This document shows, piece after piece, positions 57,452-64,000 of a DNA stretch of 64,000 nucleotides. Origin of the DNA: Gambelia wislizenii (lineage: Eukaryota; Chordata; Lepidosauria; Squamata; Crotaphytidae); contig JAUMIR010000001.1 of NCBI GenBank assembly GCA_030847615.1, forward strand, positions 438,890,687 through 438,954,686, in the 5' to 3' direction. Positions within the stretch are counted from its first letter, which is position 1. Every line of letters starts with the position of its first letter. The position numbers were made by a program, and so were the translations under genes. The notes under the pieces are model-generated. The model saw only the letters and a program-made list of their open reading frames with translations. It was not told the origin of the DNA and made no database searches.

Positions 57452-60400
57452 ATGCAAGACTCTGAAGATAGTGGACGGCCTGAGCGTCGTTCTGCCCTAA
57501 TAGCCCTTGAACTATCACGGCTTAATATTGACATCGCTGCTCTTAGTGAAGTTCGCTTCCATGAGGAAGGCAGCCTTAAAGAACATGGCGCCGGCTACAC
57601 ACTTTACTGGTCTGGCAAACCCAAAACCGAAAAACATCTGTCAGGAGTAGGCTTTATGATTAAAAACTCCATTGCCTCCAAACTCGAAACCTTGCCAACA
57701 GGACACTCTGATCGCATTATTTCCTTACGCCTCCCACATGTTGTTCTCTTCAGTATATATGCCCCAACTATGCAAGCTGACCCTGTAGAGAAAGACAAAT
57801 TCTACACAGACCTACGCCAACTCATACAAAAAGTCCCTGTAGAAGATAAAATTATTATCCTTGGTGACTTCAACGCCAGAGTAGGAAAGAACTCCAAAGC
57901 CTGGAAAGGTGTCTTAGGCAAGCATGGTGTTGGAAATTGCAATGATAACGGACGCCTCCTGCTAGAGTTCTGTGCAGAACAACAGCTGACTATTACAAAC
58001 ACAATCTTTCAGCAGAAAGATAGCTTGAAGACAACCTGGATGCATCCCCGATCCAAACACTGGCACCTCATTGACTACGTTCTAGTCCGTCAGAGAGACA
58101 TTCGTGATGTCCGTCATACCCGAGTGATGCCCAGTGCAGAATGCCAAACAGATCATCGCCTTGTCAGATGTAAACTAAATCTTCATCTTAAGTTCAAACC
58201 TAAGAGGGGTGGCATCTTAAAGAAGAGACTCCAAGTCAACAATCTTCAACAAGCTACCATGAGAGACAACTTCCAGGCAAATCTACAAACGAAACTTGAA
58301 GACCACCCTACAGATCCTTCTCCTACAGTGCTTTGGCAACATATCAAAAACAGTATCGCCCAGTCTGCAGAAGAATCCCTTGGCTTCTCCCACAAGAAAA
58401 ATCAAGACTGGTTTGATGAAAACAACCAAGAGATCCAGGAGCTGTTGGCAAGGAAGAGAGCTGCTCACCAGGCATACCTCGCCCAGCCAACCTGTCATGT
58501 AAGAAAAGCAGCTTTCCGCCTCACATGTAGCAAACTACAACAAAAACTCCGAGACATGCAGAACAAGTGGTGGATCAGTATAGCAGAAAAGACACAACGC
58601 TGTGCAGATCTGGGTGATCATAGAGGATTTTATGAAGCTCTTAAAGCAGTGTTTGGACCTACTTATCAGGTCCAAAGCTCCTTATACAGTACAGATGGTC
58701 AAACATTAATTACTGATAAAGCCTCCATCCTAAATCGTTGGGCTGAACATTTTCAAAGTCTCTTTAGCGCCAACCGAGTAGTCCAAGCCTCAGCTATCCA
58801 AGATATGATACAAAAACCAATGAAAAATGAATTGGACATAGCTCCCACTTTGGAAGAGACCTTTAAGGCCATACAGCAGATGAAAAACGGCAAGGCAGCT
58901 GGGATTGATGGAATCCCACCTGAAGTTTGGAAACACGGAGGTCATGCACTCCACGAAAAATTCCACGAATTCCTTGTGAATTGCTGGGAAAAAGGGGAAC
59001 TGCCATCAGACCTCCGAGATGCAGTCATCATCACCCTGTACAAGAAAAAAGGAGCAAAATCCGACTGCTCAAACTATCGAGGCATAACACTGCTCTCTAT
59101 TGCTGGAAAAATCCTTGCAAGGATACTCCTGAACAGGTTAGTTCCTGCTATTGCAGAAGAACTTCTCCCTGAAAGCCAATGTGGCTTCAGAGCCAATAGG
59201 AGTACTACAGATATAGTATTTGCCCTTAGACAACTGCAAGAGAAATGTAGGGAGCAGAACAAGGGTCTCTATGTAACATTTGTCGACCTCACCAAAGCCT
59301 TTGACACTGTAAGTAGAAAAGGTCTGTGGCAGATCCTGGAAAGACTAGGATGCCCCCCCAAATTCCTTAAAATGATTATCTTGCTACACGAGGGACAGCG
59401 TGGTCAAGTCAGATATGGCGATGCTCTTTCAGAGCCCTTTCTAATAACTAATGGAGTGAAGCAAGGTTGTGTTCTTGCACCAACTTTATTTACAATCTTC
59501 TTTAGCATGATGCTCCAAAGGGCTATGGCAGAGCTTGAAGAAGACGACGGCATCTATATACGCTACCGTACTGATGGTAGCTTGTTTAACTTAAGCCGTC
59601 TGAGGGCTCACACTAAGACTCTAAACTATCTAGTCCGTGAGCTGCTCTTCGCCGATGATGCTGCCCTTGTTGCCCACACAGAAGGAGCTCTGCAGCGCCT
59701 AACATCCTGCTTTGCAACAGCTGCAGAGCTGTTTGGGCTAGAAGTCAACCTGAAGAAAACAGAAGTTCTTTACCAGCCTGCACCACAGGACGAACACCAC
59801 CATCCCCACATTGCCGTCGGCAAATCAGTGCTCAAGTCCGTTCAGCAGTTCACCTACCTGGGAAGCATCATCTCCTCAGATGCCAAGATTGACAAAGAGA
59901 TCGATCACAGATTAGCAAAGGCATATAGTGCATTTGGAAGACTTCACAAAAGAGTCTGGAGCAATAAACACCTGAGGCAAAGCACAAAAATCAGTGTGTA
60001 TAGAGCCATCGTACTGTCTATCCTCCTTTATGGATCTGAAACATGGGTCACCTATCGCCACCACCTACGACTCCTCGAGCGCTTTCATCAGCGCTGTCTA
60101 CGCACAATCCTAAATATACATTGGACTGACTATGTGACAAATGTTGCTGTCCTTGAGTAAGCAGGGATCACCAGCATTGAGGCCATGATATTGAGAACAC
60201 AGCTGCGCTGGGCAGGGCACGTTTCTAGGATGGAGGACCATCGCCTCCCAAAAATACTACTCTACGGTGAACTCGCCACGGGTCAGCGTAAGAGGGGCGC
60301 TCCAAAAAAGCGATACAAAGACTCCCTGAAACAACATCTCAGGCTTGGCCAAATTGATCACCAACAGTGGTCCGCCCTGGCCTCACATCGGGAGGCATGG

Positions 60401-60610
60401 AGACGCACTATCCACAATGCTGCAGCCTTATTTGAGAACTCACGACGAACAAGTCTTGAAGAGAAACGACAACGCAGAAAGAATCACAACCCAAAAACAT
60501 CACCCAAGGAGACCTTCTGCTGTGCTTTTTGCAACCGGACTTGTTTATCTCGGATTGGCCTTTTTAGTCATCAGCGCGCTTGCAGAAAGGGCGGGATGAG
60601 TCCTTCCTGA
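57452..60610 (+). pseudogene. LINE polyprotein: APE endonuclease, reverse transcriptase, zinc finger; one internal stop
   Basis: The protein nicks target DNA and reverse-transcribes the element RNA there. Endonuclease blocks: RLNIDIAALSEVRFHEEG near residues 23-40, GDFNARVG at 138-145 and TDHRLVRCKL from 233. Reverse transcriptase blocks: KNGKAAGIDGIPPE near 480, SNYRGITLLS at 540, VDLTKAFDTVSRKGLW near 610, NGVKQGCVLAPTLF at 667 and the active site FADD at 733-736. After YLGSIIS and LYGSETWV comes a C-terminal finger (CAFC, 12 residues, H, 3 residues, C). The frame is open for 902 codons. A TAA at 60158-60160 then interrupts it where copy 2 has CAA, and the same frame continues to 60610. The conserved ACWNIRT of the endonuclease start is encoded just upstream of the ATG (57431-57451), so the true start may be further 5' or non-ATG. 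All catalytic motifs I can see are intact. Confidence 0.9.
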
Positions 60611-60749
60611 ATCTTCGTTTGCGAAGAAAAGCCAGAGAGTGAAGTCACCCATCACTACTACATCTCTCCTTTCTGCGTGTGTAGTCATCTGTTCTAGAAA
60701 TGTGTGCTTCTGCTTCTAGATATTCAAAATGAGATTGGAGTAAGACTAT

Positions 60750-60971
60750 TTATTTTTTAGTTACGGTACATTAATATCCTACCTTCCTCTAATAAGCTCA
60801 AGGTGGTGTCAGTCTTTTCCTCTGCATTGTAGCCTCACAATGTTGCAAAGCAGATCAGGCTGAAGGACCAATTCCCTGGTCTGTGGGGAACCAGTGAGGT
60901 TCATGACTCATAGGGAGCTTGAGTCTGGATTTCACAAGTCCCAATGCAGCACTCTAACCAGTACAGTGGCC
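60750..60971 (-). mobile_element. tRNA-derived SINE, third type (minus strand), diverged
   Basis: Read on the minus strand it has a tRNA-like start (TTAGAGTGCTGCATTGGGAC region), then a TGGATTT/GACTCA part, then CCACCTTGAGCTTATTAGAG and GGTAGGATATTAATGTACC at the 3' end. This layout resembles a squamate SINE group whose 3' end reads like an LINE tail with GGCGGGATAT. The call rests on texture and is moderate. Confidence 0.5.
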
Positions 60972-61160
60972 TCTAATCTTTATCCCTTTGATAAAGTTCA
61001 AATGAATGACATTATACAAGGTGCAGCTAGAGAAACCCATGCTCATCATGGTTTCATGGTGACAATTCTCCCCCAAAGTATCACTCTGTAATCAGTTTTG
61101 AATTCCTGGGTGAAGCTATGAAATATCTAAATCATCATAAAGAAAAGGTGTATCTGAATA

Positions 61161-62530
61161 TGCCGTATATTCCGGCATATAAAATGACTTTTTAACCCTG
61201 GAAAATATCCTCCAAAGTCGGGAGTCATCTTATATGCTGGGTATACAGTTTGCCTCACCCACCGCCCGATCTCCTGCCTCTTCACTCCCTTCGGAAAGGG
61301 AGTGAAGAGGCAGGAGACTGGGCGGGGGGTGAGGCAAAGTGTGTACTGGTACATTTGCCCCTCTCCTCCACTTTCACCCCCTTTGGGGAGGAATCCAAGG
61401 TGGAGGAGAGGGGCGAATGTAGTGATTTGCCTCACCTGCTGCCCATCTCCTGCATCTTCACTCCCTTCGCAAAGGGAGTGAAGACGCAGGAGACCGGGCG
61501 GGGGGTGAGAGAAAGCGGGTACATACACCCCTCTCCTCCACCTTCGCCCCCTTTGGGGAGGAATCCAAGGCAGAGGAGGGGGTGAATGTAGTGGTTTGCC
61601 TCACTCGCCACCCATCTCCTGTGTCTTCACTCCCTTCGCAAAGGGAGCGAAGATGCAGGAGATCAGGCAGGGGATGAGGCAAAGCAGGTACATTCGCCCC
61701 TCTCATCCACCGTCACCCCCTTTGGGGAGAAATCCAAGGTGGAGGAGAGCAGCGAATGGAGCGGTTTGCCTCACCCGCCGCCCATCTCCTGCATCTTCAC
61801 TCCCTCCCTTCACAAAGGGAGTGAAGACACAGGAGATCAGGTGGGGGGTGAGGCGAGCCAGCCAAACCTCTGTGTTTCCCCTGGCAAAGCAGGGGAAATG
61901 CGGAGGTTTAGCTGGCTGTGCTTTCCCAACTTGCGGGCTGGGAATGACAGGAGCTGGCTAGGAAGCTTCCTAGCCCCCTCTCCTCCTTCCCAAGTCTGAG
62001 ATGGGGCTGCCAACCCCATCTTGGACTGGGGAAGGATGGGAGCTGAGCTGGCTAGGAGGCTTCCCCCCCCCAGCCAGCCACCCCTCTGAGGTGGCTAGGA
62101 AGCTTCCTAGCCAGCTCCCATCCTTCCTGGGTAGCTGGCTGGGGGGGACGACTTCTTAGCCAGCTCCCGTCCTTCCCAACCCATTGCAGGATGGGGAGGT
62201 GCGGGAGGTGGCTGGGAGACTGGGGAATCTCAGGACTGGGGAATCTCCCCAGCCAGCCAGACATCTCCCATGATTCCTCAATGCAGGCTCCCGATTGCAG
62301 CTTCGGGGAAGGTGAAAGGGTGGCTGGCTGGAGGGGGGAGGCTTTCCAGCCACCACCCACCCTCCCCAAAGCTGCGATCGGGCTCCCGATCGCAGCTTTG
62401 GGGAGGGCGGGTGGTGGGTTGTAGTGGGGGGGCATCTTATACGGTGAGAATATCCCAAACTCTATATTTAACTCAAAAAAGGGGGGGGTCATCTTATACG
62501 CCCAGTGGTCGTATACGCTGGAATATATGG
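61161..62530. mobile_element. DNA element with serial hairpin modules
   Basis: TGCCGTATATTCCGGCATAT at the left is mirrored by GTATACGCTGGAATATATGG at the right, next to TA dinucleotides (61159-61160 and 62531-62532). A second inner inverted pair is GGAGTCATCTTATATGC and GTCATCTTATACGCC-type sequence. The interior is GC-rich and non-coding, built of successive palindromes: a tandem array at 61252-61852, then larger CAGCC/GGCTGG hairpins to about 62420. The terminal 'CTTATACGC' motif is common in vertebrate MITE-like elements, but I cannot name the superfamily. Confidence 0.7.
61252..61852. repeat. tandem array of about 3.5 hairpin-bearing units (177, 169, 170 bp)
   Basis: Units start with GCCTCAC at 61252, 61429, 61598 and 61768. 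Each holds two palindromes: TCACTCCCTTC...AAAGGGAGTGA, and CCTCTCCTCCACCTT...AAGGTGGAGGAGAGG with CCCCCTTTGGGGAGG between. Unit copies differ by scattered substitutions, and the arms have partly changed in step. Confidence 0.85.
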
Positions 62531-62532
62531 TA

Positions 62533-64000
62533 TATGACGAGCTTTCCATTATGCCCAAATAAGTACAGCAACTGGGACCTGAGATTGCATTTCTAAGCTG
62601 GCATCCTGTGGGTGACATTTGCATCCATAGTGGGGTTACACCCATGTATGTATTTTTTTCAGAATTTGCAAAGAAAGTACCAGCACCTCCTTCTGTAAGG
62701 CCCCTACCCCAGTGTGTAACAAGAGCTGAAGGGTACAGGGTACAGCTCCATTCACTGATTGGCTGCACGGGTGTGCCTGGGCTTGTTTTAGCTGCTTTTT
62801 GAGCACCAAGGGAGTAAGAAGCAGCCAAATATCTGGGAGGGGCAGAGGCTGTTCCTTCCCTGCATATTCAAAGGCAGACAGAATGAGCTAGAGAGATGGT
62901 GATGGACCTGGCAGCAACCCAATCCCTATTACCTGCCCTGACACCCCCTACTCTTATAATATTTCATCACTTGGCTACATTTCATATCTTGGCTTATTAT
63001 TGGCACTCCATGTGGTTGGTAGTAGACCAGGGACTCCCAAGTACAAGGAATCAAGGTTTGCTCAGAAAACCTAATGAAGTAGCCAGCTCAAATTCCTCAA
63101 AGACACTACTGAGTAAGGGGAATATCCCATTGTTACCTGGCCTTGTGCTGTCATCTTGAGCTAATTAAAATTCCCCATATTAGAATTCGGATACCAGTGG
63201 CATCCCAACTGACCCCATGCAATTTGGGTTATACACCCACCCCACCCCAGCTGTTGGTGAGCATGGGAGAAGCAACTGGGCAGAGGGAACAGCCTCCACT
63301 GCCCCCTGTAAGTTTCAAATCAATTTTATTTGGGCCGTAGATCAGCACAACTGTAAATAATATGATGAATACTTATGCTTCACCAGTGTGAGGTAGAATC
63401 TCAGCCTATGTCAGACGGTTTAACCAATCACAGCCTTGGCAGTTTTCATTTTAAACAGACTAGAGATGCTCACTGAATGAAGGCAAATGTAAGAAATCAA
63501 AATGAGCTGTTGAGAGATGGAATTGTAAAAATATCACTTTTCCTAAATCCATCGTCTCACTGAGAGCCTTCTCTAAGAAATATATCAGGGAGTAACAGAA
63601 TGGATTTTTTTTAAGTTCTATTGTGAAGAGTTATGAATAGATGCTCATCTTTCCCCATGGCTATAAGATACCTTCTCTTACGTTGCCTTTCTCCTTGCTA
63701 ATGTCATATTTCCCTCAGCTCAGTCTCTGTGTAAACCAGAAGGCTACCTTATTTACAGAGCCTATTTGCTTTTGTTGGTGGCCTGAAAACAAGCATAAAC
63801 AATATTTTGGTGGATTTTTTTATTTATTTAAAAAAAGCTTTCATTAGCACCTCTCACTGGAACCTGTTTTGTTCTCTTTGGGGGCAACATTTCTTTTATA
63901 AGATAGACATACGCAGAAAACATGAAGGTGTTTTACTTTTGTATAGTTTATGTCATGTCCCAATTACATTATTTATAGTTCTAAAATCAAGTCAAAATTG
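62533..64000. other. no feature recognised
   Basis: AT-rich to mixed sequence. The short open frames have no domains that I recognise. Confidence 0.5.

Larger units (their letters stand above)
56654..60639 (+). mobile_element. almost complete non-LTR retrotransposon (RTE-like), copy 1
   Basis: A perfect 11-bp duplication TGAAGTCACCC (56643-56653 and 60640-60650) brackets the element, making it about 3.99 kb. It has a GC-richer 5' region of roughly 800 bp, one long ORF, and a very short 3' UTR ending GAAGAAAAGCCAGAGAG with no poly-A tail. The protein resembles the endonuclease/reverse-transcriptase proteins found in many vertebrate and invertebrate genomes. I place it in or near the RTE superfamily from the C-terminal region, but a Vingi- or I-type assignment cannot be excluded by eye. 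Confidence 0.9.
56608..60715 (-). pseudogene. CR1 endonuclease fragment, split by another LINE
   Basis: Skipping the inserted LINE, the minus strand gives FLEQMTTHAERRDVVVMGDF from the right flank (60651 onward) and NYPDICWKSNS from the left flank (56608-56642). This is the 'GDFN-PDICW' block of the CR1 apurinic-type endonuclease, which nicks target DNA. An in-frame stop lies just upstream near 60712. The fragment is fused directly to the CR1 C-terminal part at 56607, so about the whole reverse transcriptase is missing. Confidence 0.75.

Noticed and set aside
61252..61852. CRISPR-like array
   Set aside because: Units are directly tandem, about 170 bp long, with no unique spacers. This is a minisatellite-like array in a eukaryotic element.
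61250..61961. Overlapping proline-rich open frames on both strands
   Set aside because: They come from translating a GC-rich tandem palindromic array in several frames. There is no start context, domain or codon pattern.

Overview
This window looks like non-coding DNA from a non-avian reptile, most likely a squamate (lizard or snake). I found no credible host exon, tRNA or rRNA gene, CRISPR array or prokaryotic gene. Nearly everything recognisable is transposon-derived. The assignment rests on the mix of families: CR1 LINEs with the ATTCTATG 3' end, L2-like LINE ends, a Tx1-like LINE, an endonuclease/reverse-transcriptase LINE of the RTE-like kind, a Penelope-like fragment, tRNA-headed and 5S-headed SINEs with a shared body, and many hAT-, Tigger- and Harbinger-like MITEs. 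Birds lack several of these.

Layout. From 1 to 19 kb the DNA is AT-rich with scattered SINEs, L2-like 3' ends, one Tigger-like MITE and two members of a MITE family with 3-bp target duplications (12134-12609, 13114-13690). From 19.9 to 23.8 kb there is a three-level nest: a SINE split by a Tx1-like LINE with a 12-bp target duplication, and that LINE split by a hAT MITE with an 8-bp duplication. From 24 to 28 kb there are microsatellites, a hAT element and a large fold-back element. From 28.6 to 31.5 kb a MITE is interrupted by CR1, followed by a tandem duplication of about 1 kb that appears to have arisen by unequal exchange between two CR1 ends. At 34.1-35.4 kb a CR1 carries a Tigger-like MITE. 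From 36 to 47 kb there is a Penelope-like remnant with a GIY-YIG segment, another fold-back element and long unrecognised stretches. At 47.9-49.6 kb lies an internally deleted copy of the LINE whose almost complete copy sits at 56.65-60.64 kb. The complete copy landed in the endonuclease region of a rearranged CR1. At 61.16-62.53 kb there is an element built of serial hairpin modules.

The genes here do not form a host pathway. The coding pieces are retrotransposon polyproteins, all visibly broken; the least damaged (57452-60610) has one internal stop codon. The nesting gives a relative order of insertion, and the target-site duplications noted below set many boundaries. Family names come from reading motifs by eye, without a database search.
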